Below are positions 6,519 through 13,559 of a stretch of 16,233 bases of DNA, one piece after another. Source of the DNA: Planctomycetota bacterium (lineage in GTDB: Bacteria > Planctomycetota > Phycisphaerae > UBA1845 > PWPN01); NCBI GenBank assembly GCA_016209665.1, contig JACQVT010000577.1, positions 1-16,233 on the forward strand, written 5' to 3'. A model generated the notes under the pieces. The model was given only the letters and a program-made list of their open reading frames with translations. It was not told where the DNA came from and made no database searches. Each line of letters starts with the position of its first letter. Position 1 is the first letter of the stretch. Position numbers and translations under genes: made by a program.

Positions 6519-8465
6519 TCACTCTGCCGGCACTCGGTAGCTGTAGACGTGCGATCCGCTGGCGAAGTAGATGCGCCCTCGGAAGTAGTCGCCTCCAGGT
6601 CCCACCGGCACCGGCGAGGCGGCGAGCAGCTTGATCTCAAACGTCCCCGGTTCGACCCGGCCGATGCCTTTGACGAACAGCATGTAGACACCCCCTTTGG
6701 AATCCGTCACGAAGGTCCGCGGACCCTGGTGGGAGTTGGTGGGCCCGAAGGATGTCTGGGTGTCCCACTCGTGGATCAGCTTGCGTTTCACGGGGTCGAA
6801 GACAAAGAAGCGCGCGCGGTCGACCACGCCGTAGACCAGACCGCTGGGCCCCGGACACAGATCGGAATACTCCTGCGCGCCGTCGAAAACGGCCTGGTGC
6901 CATTCCAGCTTCCGGGTGCTGAGGTCCATGATGTAGAGTTCGGCCTGTTTGGCCTGCTTCTCGCCGCCGGTGCCCGGGCTGGGGGTCGTGCCGCCCAACA
7001 GCTTGCCGCCGGGCAGGGCCGCCAGACTCATCGTCGCCTGCAGCGCAAGCACCTCCGTGTGCTCGAGCAGAACACGTTTCTTCGTCTGGCGGTCCCAGAA
7101 CAGCAGTCCGCCGCCGGTGAAGCCATACTCGGGCGTCCCCGCCAAAACCAGGGTTCTTCCGTCCGGGCAGGCCAGCAGGTCGTGCGGACGGTTGATGTGC
7201 GGCTCGCCGTCGGCCAGAAAGAGCGGATTGGACTCGGGCTTGCCTTTTTCGGTCGGCACCCAGGGGCGGGCGGAGTCCCATTCGAGCAGGAATCCCGCCC
7301 CGTACCCGCCGACGAAAAACCGATCGCCCTGTCGAGCGACCGTATTCCACTGCCCATAGCCTTCACGATTCGTCCACTCGTCGGTTTGCGGATCGTAGCT
7401 GAAGAACCGCATCGGGAACGCCGTCCCGCCGCAAATGGTGCCGTCCGGCGCCGCCGCCAGGCCCATGACGTGCGCCCCCTCGCTGTGATAGTCAAACTTC
7501 ACCGTCTTGACCGTCTTGGTCTTGGGATCCTCCACCGTCAGCACCCGCTCGACCGGGTCGCAGCCCGCAAGCCGCTTGCCGTCCGGAAACTCGGTGTGGA
7601 ACAGGCCCTGCGAGCTGGTGATGATGGGCTTCTTGCGGATCGAAGGTTCCTTTCCGATCTTGCGGGCCTGGCCTTTGTACAACTCGTACCAGTTGTCCTT
7701 CCCGCCATCCGGATGGTCTACCGCCGTCCCTGGGTATCCATAGACTTTGCCGTTCACGTCCCGATGGACCTCGGCGGCGCCCCGGACGCGCTCGTTCTCG
7801 GGGATCATCGGCTTGGCCTTCCCGGTTCGCGGGTCCAAGCCGATGATGTGGCTGGCCGTCGGCCCGATCCCGAAATAGATCCAGCCTGCATCGTCCGCCG
7901 CCACGTGCCGCTGATACTGCTGCCAGTTCTCACGGTGCACGTGCCCGTAGTCCTTGAACTCGCGCGTCTTCGGGCTGAACGAAACGACGCCGCTCTGCGG
8001 ATAGCTGACCGACCAGATCAGCCCGTTGTCGTCTTCCGTCATGCCCATCGCCATCCGCGGGGCCGTCTCACGGCAGAATGTGAACGCCCGCCGCGCCGGA
8101 TCGAACTCGACGAAATGGCTGTTGAAATGCGTGTAGAACCGGTTCCCGCTGGAAAGGATCGAAGCGTAGGGGCAGTCTCCCCCGGGCGGAAACGGCATGG
8201 GAAACTCCTCGCTCTTGCCGGTTTCCGCGTCGATCATGAGCAAGGCGTAGCCGCCGCGGCGATCGAACAGCCACAACAGCACCACGTCTCGTCCCGCCCC
8301 GTCAACGGTTGCCACCGTACCCCGGTGGGTGCTGACCGGCGTGGCCACGCCGTGGTGCGTGAAGCCGTTGCCCAGGTCCTCCTTCGCCGCCAGCACCGAA
8401 CCGGCCGCCAATGTCAGGACCGCGAGCATAATGGGCCCGATCCCCGCGCGGAGCATCGATCGCAT
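6519..8465 (-). CDS. Secreted beta-propeller protein (Vgb/NHL-like)
   Basis: A 648-residue exported protein. The signal peptide runs over residues 1-27 (core IGPIMLAVLTLAAGSVLA, cleavage near LAA). The rest is a series of ~45-60 residue beta-propeller-like blades with recurring phrases such as LIWSVSYPQSGVVSFSPKT, WIYFGIGPTASHIIGLDPRT, TICGGTAFPMRFFSYDPQT and LVYGVVDRARFFVFDPVKR, i.e. 'small-small-hydrophobic ... DP.T' turns seen in virginiamycin B lyase-like and NHL propellers. No catalytic residues can be assigned. The start is supported by GGAGG 8 nt before the ATG. It follows the GH-like/Kelch gene by 39 nt and precedes the SagB-type gene by 41 nt, so the three are probably co-transcribed. 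It could also be a binding or scaffold protein rather than an enzyme. Confidence 0.82.
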   Translation of the reverse strand: MRSMLRAGIGPIMLAVLTLAAGSVLAAKEDLGNGFTHHGVATPVSTHRGTVATVDGAGRDVVLLWLFDRRGGYALLMIDAETGKSEEFPMPFPPGGDCPYASILSSGNRFYTHFNSHFVEFDPARRAFTFCRETAPRMAMGMTEDDNGLIWSVSYPQSGVVSFSPKTREFKDYGHVHRENWQQYQRHVAADDAGWIYFGIGPTASHIIGLDPRTGKAKPMIPENERVRGAAEVHRDVNGKVYGYPGTAVDHPDGGKDNWYELYKGQARKIGKEPSIRKKPIITSSQGLFHTEFPDGKRLAGCDPVERVLTVEDPKTKTVKTVKFDYHSEGAHVMGLAAAPDGTICGGTAFPMRFFSYDPQTDEWTNREGYGQWNTVARQGDRFFVGGYGAGFLLEWDSARPWVPTEKGKPESNPLFLADGEPHINRPHDLLACPDGRTLVLAGTPEYGFTGGGLLFWDRQTKKRVLLEHTEVLALQATMSLAALPGGKLLGGTTPSPGTGGEKQAKQAELYIMDLSTRKLEWHQAVFDGAQEYSDLCPGPSGLVYGVVDRARFFVFDPVKRKLIHEWDTQTSFGPTNSHQGPRTFVTDSKGGVYMLFVKGIGRVEPGTFEIKLLAASPVPVGPGGDYFRGRIYFASGSHVYSYRVPAE

Positions 8466-8480
8466 CGTCTCATCCTCCCC

Positions 8481-8505
8481 AACCGCCGGCGCGAAGCTGG
8501 CGGCT
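8481..8505 (-). other. Small intercistronic hairpin at the end of the Kelch-fusion gene
   Basis: In the minus-strand transcript AGCCGCC (8505-8499) pairs with GGCGGTT (8487-8481) around an 11-nt loop: 7 bp with one G-U wobble. It begins at the stop codon of the upstream gene and ends shortly before the GGAGG of the next one. No U-run follows, so it does not look like a terminator; it may only be a chance GC-rich pairing. Confidence 0.3.
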
Positions 8506-11150
8506 CACCTCGCGCCGCCGGCTCCGGCAGAACTCGGCAGTGTCAGCCGCCACACGTCGTTGACCACCGGCCAGGTGTTCCCCGCGACGACCCACAGGCT
8601 GCCGTTGAAGACGTAGGGCGTGACCTCGTGGCGAGGGGCGAACCGGGGCCTGGACTCGAACCGCTGCCAGTACCGGCCGTCGGTCGTCCACCAGACATCG
8701 CCGAGGTTGCGGCTGTTGACGTTGTCGTGACCGCCGATCAGCCACAGCCGCCCGGCGTAGGCCACGGTGATCGCCCATTGGCGCGGCGCCCACGGGGCGT
8801 GCTGGACCTCGCGCGTCCAACTCGCCCCGTCCACCGACGACCACACATCGTTGTGCGTGGTGAACTGCTTGTAGCCCTTCTCCGGAGGGTTGTTGGCTTC
8901 CTCTGTCCGGCCGCCCATCAGCCACAGCCTGCCGTCGAACGCGGCGACCGCGGTCGCGGCCCGATTGCCGTAGGGGGCCTTGGGCGTCGCGCACGTCCAG
9001 TTGACGCCGTCGGCCGTGGACCACACATCCTCGCCGCTGCCAAGCTGCCAGATCCGCTCCTTGAACACCACCGCCTCGCCATAGCCCCGGTTGCCGAACG
9101 GTGTGTGGTCGAGAACCTTGTTCCACTTCACCCCATCGGTTGAGTTCCAGACGCTGCCCTTGATCGCCCAGAGCTTGTCGCGGAAGACAACCATTTCGCT
9201 GTAGGGGTCGTAGGGTGTGGCGTCGCTGACCAGCGTCCAGTTCACGCCGTCGGCCGACGACCAGAGGTCGCGGGTGAGTTCGGCCGCCGGATCGCGCGAG
9301 TCCTTGGGCGTCCAGCCGTTGCTGAGCCACATCCTGGCGGCGAAAACGGCGTCCTCGGCGGTGTCGCGGGCGCTGAACGGCCCGTGCGGCAGCACGCACC
9401 CCCATTGACCGTCCACGGACTCGCCGGGGCGCGTGGTTGGGGTCGCGGCAATGGATGAAGCGGCGATGGCGGCGGCCGCCCGATACGCCGCGACGCCCGC
9501 GGTGTCTGTCGGGCTGGTGAAACCAGGCCCCCCGGCGGCGACGTAGCCGTTGCTCGCCCCCGACTCGTCCGGAGTTACCCAGAACGAGTAGAGCTTCCCG
9601 CCCGTCACGTGGAAACGGAACCGCACCGGCTTGCCGGCCACGGTCGCCAGGTCCCGCAGCTCCATCCATTGGATCGGCTGGAGCGTCGCGTCGGTGGTGA
9701 CGGGCATGCAGCGGTTTCGGCCGAGACCGACGATCGGCTTGCCCTCGCGGTCGAGCACCTCGACGCGCAGCTCGCCGCCGGACACGTCGGCGTTGACGAA
9801 CAGGTGTTTGCCCTTGAAGGTCAGCGGCCTCGTCGTGAGCGTGCCGGTCTGCTCCCCGGCATCCATCGAGGCAAAGCCGTCGCGACGGAGAACGGCCAGG
9901 CCCGTCGAGGCCGGCTCGCCCGTCCGCCCGCGGCCGCTGACGTAGAAGTGCAACTCATCGCCCATGACCACACAGCCGCTGGCGCACGACTGCACGTTGG
10001 CCCAGTTCCACGCCCCTTGCGTCTCGTTCACGCCGGCGAAGGGCTTCCGCCAGGGGCGGTGCCAGTGGAAACCGTCTCGGGTGTAGCCGACCAGAATCTC
10101 GTTGCGTTTCTCGGCGTCGTCGCCGGACTTGCCCTGCCAGATCGAGAATAACCCGACCAGGAGACTCTCATAGGGAACCACGTCCAGGTTATAGAGCTGC
10201 GGACCGGTTTCCATTTTTTTGCCCGCGGGGTGTGGATTCTGCGGATCCAGCCGGTCCGCGGTCAACCAGAGGACGGCATTCCGGCCGAGGTTCCGCATCC
10301 CCTCCACCAGGTCCGTGCATTCCGCGTAGCGGCGCGATCGGCCCCACGGCTCGATCAGGCTGCGAATGCTGTAGACCCAACGCTGACGAAACGGGTTGTA
10401 AAAGATCGTCGTGCGGTCGCCGATCCCCCCGCCGACGATCAGCGGCTTTCCCCAGTGGATGCCGTCGGCCGAATGGTAGATGGCCGGCTTGAACCCGTCC
10501 CCTTCGGGGCGCGGCACGGTCGTGAACATCTTGTACCGGCGGGCAGGGTCCCTCTCGTTCAGGTCGAGCCACACGGTGTCCGAGTCGCGCTCCTGGTCGA
10601 GCAGGATGTTGGTCCCCGGCACGATGTCCAGCGACGGCTTCTCCCAGCGGATGCCGTCGCGGCTCGTGGCGTAGCAGGTCCGCTTCAGGTTGCTGCCCAT
10701 GTACCACATCTTGAACAGCCGGTCGGCCGGGTCGTACCACACGCCGCCCCCGAACACGATCGCCGTCGCCTTGGCGGGCTTGCCCTTCATCGAGTCGTTT
10801 TCCCACGGTCGGTCGGGCTTAACCACCGGACTGGCCGGGTGGTATCGAGCGGCGTGAAAGGTCCGCGTCAGCGTGGTTTGCTCGATCAGGAAATCATCCA
10901 CAAACAGTTGGCGGCCCACGTCGATGGGAATAACCTCGGGCCGGTTTTGCAGATAGGGCACCGGCATGGGTTCGCGGCTGAGCTTGTCGATTCGCGGCGG
11001 CCATTCGTCCGGCAGGCCAATGCCGTTACAGAGCGTCTCGCCCGCGCTGGCCGCCCTGGCCCCGCCTAGCGAAAGGACAAGAACGGCCACCAGCAGCAAC
11101 CCGTGTCTCCGTCGTCGGTTTCTCATCGGGGGAATCCTTGATAGGCGCAT
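8505..11150 (-). CDS. Secreted GH32/43-like five-bladed propeller fused to a Kelch-like propeller
   Basis: An 881-residue exported protein. An Arg-rich signal peptide (MRNRRRRHGLLLVAVLVLSL from residue 9, then ARAASA) is followed by a glycosidase-like propeller (about residues 70-430) opening with LFVDDFLIE (82-90), a phrase common in planctomycete GH32/43-like proteins. A beta-sandwich-like segment (about 440-560) contains ELRVEVLDREGKPI. The C-terminal ~300 residues carry at least five Kelch-like units of 40-60 residues with the motif D(V/L)WSS.DG..WT (near 627, 667, 707, 767, 818) alternating with (R/K)LW..GG phrases. Start: the longest frame begins at 11639, but GGAGGAGG lies 7 nt before the ATG at 11150; the ATG at 11126 is also possible. 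Probably acts on, or binds, extracellular polysaccharide; substrate unknown. First gene of a three-gene operon. Confidence 0.82.
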   Translation of the reverse strand: MRLSRIPPMRNRRRRHGLLLVAVLVLSLGGARAASAGETLCNGIGLPDEWPPRIDKLSREPMPVPYLQNRPEVIPIDVGRQLFVDDFLIEQTTLTRTFHAARYHPASPVVKPDRPWENDSMKGKPAKATAIVFGGGVWYDPADRLFKMWYMGSNLKRTCYATSRDGIRWEKPSLDIVPGTNILLDQERDSDTVWLDLNERDPARRYKMFTTVPRPEGDGFKPAIYHSADGIHWGKPLIVGGGIGDRTTIFYNPFRQRWVYSIRSLIEPWGRSRRYAECTDLVEGMRNLGRNAVLWLTADRLDPQNPHPAGKKMETGPQLYNLDVVPYESLLVGLFSIWQGKSGDDAEKRNEILVGYTRDGFHWHRPWRKPFAGVNETQGAWNWANVQSCASGCVVMGDELHFYVSGRGRTGEPASTGLAVLRRDGFASMDAGEQTGTLTTRPLTFKGKHLFVNADVSGGELRVEVLDREGKPIVGLGRNRCMPVTTDATLQPIQWMELRDLATVAGKPVRFRFHVTGGKLYSFWVTPDESGASNGYVAAGGPGFTSPTDTAGVAAYRAAAAIAASSIAATPTTRPGESVDGQWGCVLPHGPFSARDTAEDAVFAARMWLSNGWTPKDSRDPAAELTRDLWSSADGVNWTLVSDATPYDPYSEMVVFRDKLWAIKGSVWNSTDGVKWNKVLDHTPFGNRGYGEAVVFKERIWQLGSGEDVWSTADGVNWTCATPKAPYGNRAATAVAAFDGRLWLMGGRTEEANNPPEKGYKQFTTHNDVWSSVDGASWTREVQHAPWAPRQWAITVAYAGRLWLIGGHDNVNSRNLGDVWWTTDGRYWQRFESRPRFAPRHEVTPYVFNGSLWVVAGNTWPVVNDVWRLTLPSSAGAGGAR

Positions 11151-11180
11151 GATGCCGCCTCCTCCGTCGCACCCGTCTGA

Positions 11181-11208
11181 CGTTGTACTTGAAGTGCATG
11201 CTACAACG
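11181..11208. promoter_or_regulatory. Spaced inverted repeat, candidate operator
   Basis: CGTTGTA (11181-11187) and TACAACG (11202-11208) are perfect 7-bp inverted arms with 14 nt between them. The site ends about 31 bp before the start codon of the GH-like/Kelch gene, a usual place for a repressor operator or a 5'-UTR stem. No cognate regulator gene is in the window, so this remains a suggestion. Confidence 0.3.
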
Positions 11209-11214
11209 CGTGTG

Positions 11215-11235
11215 GGACCGGCTTCCAGCCGGTCC
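11215..11235. repeat. REP-like palindrome
   Basis: GGACCGGC (11215-11222), loop TTCCA, GCCGGTCC (11228-11235): a perfect 8-bp stem followed by ATTTTCC. It is preceded by 'tgtgg', giving the layout 'tgggac.ggcttccagcc.gtcc', which resembles the dispersed palindromes I recall from planctomycete and verrucomicrobial genomes. Only one copy is in this window, so repeat status is inferred; it could equally be a hairpin terminator on the plus strand. Confidence 0.4.
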
Positions 11236-11465
11236 ATTTTCCGCGCTATAGGATGCACAGTTACGGCGCCGAGACCTGTTGCTCCTGTCCGTCCGGCCGT
11301 CGACAGCCGCAAAGCCGTGCAATTATGAGTCCGCCATGCTGCTGCCGCAAGCGCACGGACATCACCAGGATTTGTTGACCAGCGGGGAAAGGGTGCCCTC
11401 TGCGCGTTTCTCAACCGAGGGAGGTCTCCGGTCTTCTCCCCCTTTCGCCCGTGTCCGTCACTGTC

Positions 11466-11477
11466 TATAATGACAGT
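11466..11477 (+). promoter_or_regulatory. TATAAT box 6 nt before ATG, leaderless-type promoter of the antitoxin remnant
   Basis: A perfect -10 hexamer TATAAT (11466-11471) is followed by GACAGT and then the ATG at 11478, so transcription would start at or beside the start codon. There is no recognisable -35 and no Shine-Dalgarno. This is the known layout of leaderless genes (TANNNT then 6-8 nt then ATG). Confidence 0.5.
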
Positions 11478-11695
11478 ATGCAGACGCTGACCGCAAAATT
11501 CGACGGGAGGGCGCTCGTACCCGAGATACCGTTGGACTTGGCGGTAGGCGAGCGGGTTGAGGTCAGCATCGACGCCGCGAGACCCCCGATAAACCGGCGC
11601 TGGAATTCCTCGCGCAGCTACCACTGATTCGCATCGCACCGGAAGATGCCGAGGCCATCAACCGCGACCCTTCTTTCAGCGTCGAGGAGTCCTGA
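11478..11695 (+). pseudogene. AF2212/DUF104-like antitoxin, frameshifted
   Basis: The first frame starts MQTLTAKFDGRALVPEIPLD and continues LAVGERVEVSID, the characteristic opening of AF2212-like (DUF104) antitoxins. It then loses sense and stops at 11625-11627 after 49 residues. From 11582 a second frame resumes the expected C-terminus: TPDKPALEFLAQLPLIRIAP, then EDAEAINRDPSFSVEES and a stop at 11693-11695. One inserted base, or two deleted, near the run of five C at 11583-11587 would join the two into a ~72-residue protein of normal family length. A PIN-toxin remnant follows 3 nt later, as in intact modules. The frameshift could also be a sequencing or assembly error at the C run. Confidence 0.7.
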
Positions 11696-11698
11696 TCC

Positions 11699-11764
11699 AT
11701 GCCGCTCGACGTCCCGGCGGTGTAGATGGTCTTCCTCGATAGCACGATTCTTCACTATCCTGCT
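11699..11764 (+). pseudogene. PIN-domain toxin (VapC-like) N-terminal remnant
   Basis: Starting 3 nt after the antitoxin stop, the frame reads MPLDVPAV, a stop (TAG, 11723-11725), then MVFLDSTILHYPAS in the same frame. PIN toxins paired with DUF104 antitoxins often begin 'MPLDVPxG..VFLDxxIxxY', with the Asp as the first metal ligand of the nuclease. After HY the similarity ends, and the frame runs antisense through the next gene. This is therefore a broken toxin: an in-frame stop plus loss of nearly the whole domain. The match is short, but the antitoxin immediately upstream makes it credible. Confidence 0.55.
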
Positions 11765-13102
11765 TCAGTGCGATGCCGGCCGCTCACCGGGTTTCAGGAG
11801 TCGGACTTCGTGCAGGCACAGGCCGTAGCGGCCGCCGGCAGGATTGATCTTCAGCTTCATCCCGTTCCAGTCCGGCGCGAAGTTGGCGGAGTAGCACAGC
11901 CAGAGGGTTCGGCCATCCCGGCTGATGAACTTCGACGGGAAGTTGAGAAAGTAGCCCTGCTCGCCGAAGTCCTTCATATACACCACCATCCGCCACGGCC
12001 CGGTGATCGCGTCCGCCTCCAGGATGTAGGAGTTCATTTTCGCGCAGGTCGGCCAGCCATCGGTGACGCACATCAGGTACTTCTTCAGCGGCGGGTCATA
12101 CGTGACCGTCGCGCAGCCCATGTTGTTGTTCCAATCGACGAGCGGCCTGATCCGGGTGAAGTCATACGTCCAGACCGGCCGGCCCCGCCGATCGTGACCG
12201 GCGAAGAACTCGTACTTGCCGATATCGTTGATGTTCTCCGGGCTGGGTGTCACCCGGGCAAGGTATACCTGGTCGGCTGTGATCCAGCTCAGGTTCGCAT
12301 AGCGGGGCTTGGGGTCGTTCTCCTCGGCGCCCATGCCCACCAGGTAGGCCTTTCCATCCGGGGAATGCTCCATGTCGCGGCCGAAATCGACGAAATGCGG
12401 ACAGCCCATCTTCACCGGACCCATGAACTTCTTCGGCTCCGGAAAGAGCGGCTTGTCGGGCGACAGCGGCGAGGGCGTCCAGCTCTTGCCGAAGTCCCGC
12501 GAGATGCGGAAGCCAGGCATCGGCCCGAGCACCGGCCAGTTATAGGTGAAGCCCTCGTGCTTGACGGAGCCGGCCGGCCCCAGGCAGTACGTGCCGTAGT
12601 ACCAGATGCCGTCGTGGACCAGGCTGCCGCACGGATAACGCCCCTCGTAAGGCTGCGGGCTCGCCGGCTGCGGTGGCGAGGTGTTCCTGATCGTCAATCG
12701 CCGCGGGTCGTCACCGATCATGACGGCGTTGCCGGTGACGGCGCCTTGGCCTCCTGAGTTCGACCTGACGCCGTCGGTGGTGCCGTCGGTCCACGGCGAG
12801 TAGAGGTTGCCGTCCGCGCCCCACGAAGGATACCAGGTGTCGCCGCAGCGGTAGTCGCTCTGACGCCCGGTGAACAGGATGTCGGCGAGCGATTTGGACG
12901 GCTCGAAAGGGCAATCCGCAGGCGGCTGCGACGGCCAGACCCGCGGCCCGTCGGTCCACCCGTCCTTACCACTGCGCTCGGCGGGCGCGGATTCAGCCGC
13001 ATGAGCGGGAGTCCTCGCCGTGCTGCGCAGGAACGGCCCAAGAGCCGACGCCGACAGGACCACAAGGATCCAGATCATCCGGCGGGACCGATTCGTCCGC
13101 AT
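11765..13102 (-). CDS. Secreted glycosidase-like beta-propeller protein (DUF4185/sialidase-like)
   Basis: A 445-residue exported protein. The signal peptide has a basic start (MRTNRSRRM) and the core IWILVVLSASALGPFL, with cleavage near AHAA. The mature part looks like a five-bladed propeller of the GH43/sialidase/DUF4185 kind: WYPSWGADGNLYSPWTDGT, GIWYYGTYCLG, GFRISRDFGKSWTPSPLSPD (an Asp-box-like S.D.G..W), YANLSWITADQVYLARVTP, and GPWRMVVY near the end. Start: the longest frame begins at 13168, but GAGGAGG lies 7 nt before the ATG at 13102 and begins the signal peptide. No catalytic residues can be assigned, so enzyme or binding role is open. It appears to be a single-gene unit; its 3' end abuts the PIN-toxin remnant on the opposite strand. 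Confidence 0.75.
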   Translation of the reverse strand: MRTNRSRRMIWILVVLSASALGPFLRSTARTPAHAAESAPAERSGKDGWTDGPRVWPSQPPADCPFEPSKSLADILFTGRQSDYRCGDTWYPSWGADGNLYSPWTDGTTDGVRSNSGGQGAVTGNAVMIGDDPRRLTIRNTSPPQPASPQPYEGRYPCGSLVHDGIWYYGTYCLGPAGSVKHEGFTYNWPVLGPMPGFRISRDFGKSWTPSPLSPDKPLFPEPKKFMGPVKMGCPHFVDFGRDMEHSPDGKAYLVGMGAEENDPKPRYANLSWITADQVYLARVTPSPENINDIGKYEFFAGHDRRGRPVWTYDFTRIRPLVDWNNNMGCATVTYDPPLKKYLMCVTDGWPTCAKMNSYILEADAITGPWRMVVYMKDFGEQGYFLNFPSKFISRDGRTLWLCYSANFAPDWNGMKLKINPAGGRYGLCLHEVRLLKPGERPASH

Positions 13103-13207
13103 GTTGCCGCCTCCTCTACTACGTGATCCGGCCGAGATGCAACCTGAGGGGATCGGCTCACAGATCATGGTCTACAGCTTACCGCTTACGAGGATCGACG
13201 TCCCATC

Positions 13208-13229
13208 CGGTCACTTGGCCGGCCATGAC
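13208..13229. repeat. Palindrome around TGGCCGGCCA
   Basis: Arms GGTCA (13208-13212) and TGACC (13225-13229) flank the 10-bp palindrome TGGCCGGCCA (13215-13224). It lies about 110 bp upstream of the minus-strand gene starting at 13102. It could be a protein-binding site or a cruciform-forming element; no function is supported. Confidence 0.25.
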
Positions 13230-13371
13230 CCGCCGCAGCCCGGCGAATCGCTTCGCCTCCGTGACAGAGAGCCACGGGCCTTGGGTACGCGCTGTCTGCG
13301 CGCCACGCGCGCCTCGGGACGCGTCGATCGGTTCGACGGGGGCACGCCTTAGTTTGCCGCCCCGCATCTCT

Positions 13372-13383
13372 TATAATGAGGTT
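13372..13383 (+). promoter_or_regulatory. Second TATAAT box exactly 6 nt before an ATG
   Basis: TATAAT (13372-13377), GAGGTT, then ATG at 13384. The layout is the same as at 11466-11478, including GA directly after the box and T directly before ATG. The frame that follows (13384-13482) encodes only 32 residues, rich in Ser, Pro and Ala, starting MVTSPGWSSG; it matches no family I know. It may be the trace of another decayed leaderless gene, or a promoter for a small RNA. Confidence 0.35.
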
Positions 13384-13559
13384 ATGGTAACGTCCCCGGG
13401 CTGGTCGTCTGGAAGCCCCGCTGATCTGCCCGCGTCATCGCCTGATCTGTCCGCGGCGAATCCGATCCCGTCCGACCGGTAGTGGATGCATGACCGACGT
13501 CGCCCGGGCAGGAGCCCGCAACGGCGCCTGTTGGTCCCGGCGGTCCGGTTCCGCCGCCG

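Larger units (their letters stand above)
11151..11477. other. Intergenic region upstream of the propeller operon
   Basis: About 330 bp without a convincing gene between the start of the GH-like/Kelch gene and the antitoxin remnant. It holds a spaced inverted repeat (11181-11208), a REP-like palindrome (11215-11235) and, at its right end, a TATAAT box facing the antitoxin remnant. No clear minus-strand -35/-10 pair for the propeller operon was found. Confidence 0.4.
13103..13559. other. Intergenic region with no convincing gene
   Basis: About 457 bp. It contains a palindrome at 13208-13229 and a TATAAT box at 13372 before a 32-codon frame. A 62-codon minus-strand frame (13179-13367) has no ribosome site and no known family. 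No good promoter was found for the propeller gene that starts at 13102, and no U-tailed hairpin was found after the dockerin-like gene that ends at 13560. Confidence 0.4.

Noticed and set aside
6549..9143. An 864-codon open frame on the plus strand.
   Set aside because: It is antisense to the secreted propeller gene and the start of the GH-like/Kelch gene, both of which have signal peptides, ribosome sites and repeat structure. Its translation is Arg/Pro/Gly/His-rich with no domain; long antisense frames are usual in GC-rich DNA.
11151..11639. N-terminal extension of the GH-like/Kelch frame up to 11639.
   Set aside because: The extra 163 residues have no domain, cross a palindrome and the antitoxin remnant, and lie before a clear ribosome site and signal peptide at 11150.
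11726..12757. A 343-codon plus-strand frame beginning MVFLDSTILHY.
   Set aside because: Only the first dozen or so residues look like a PIN domain; the rest is antisense to the secreted propeller gene and has no PIN motifs. Treated as a toxin remnant, not a full gene.
13179..13367. A 62-codon minus-strand frame (MRGGKLRRAPVEP...).
   Set aside because: No ribosome site at a usable distance and no family recognised. I could not support it as a gene.
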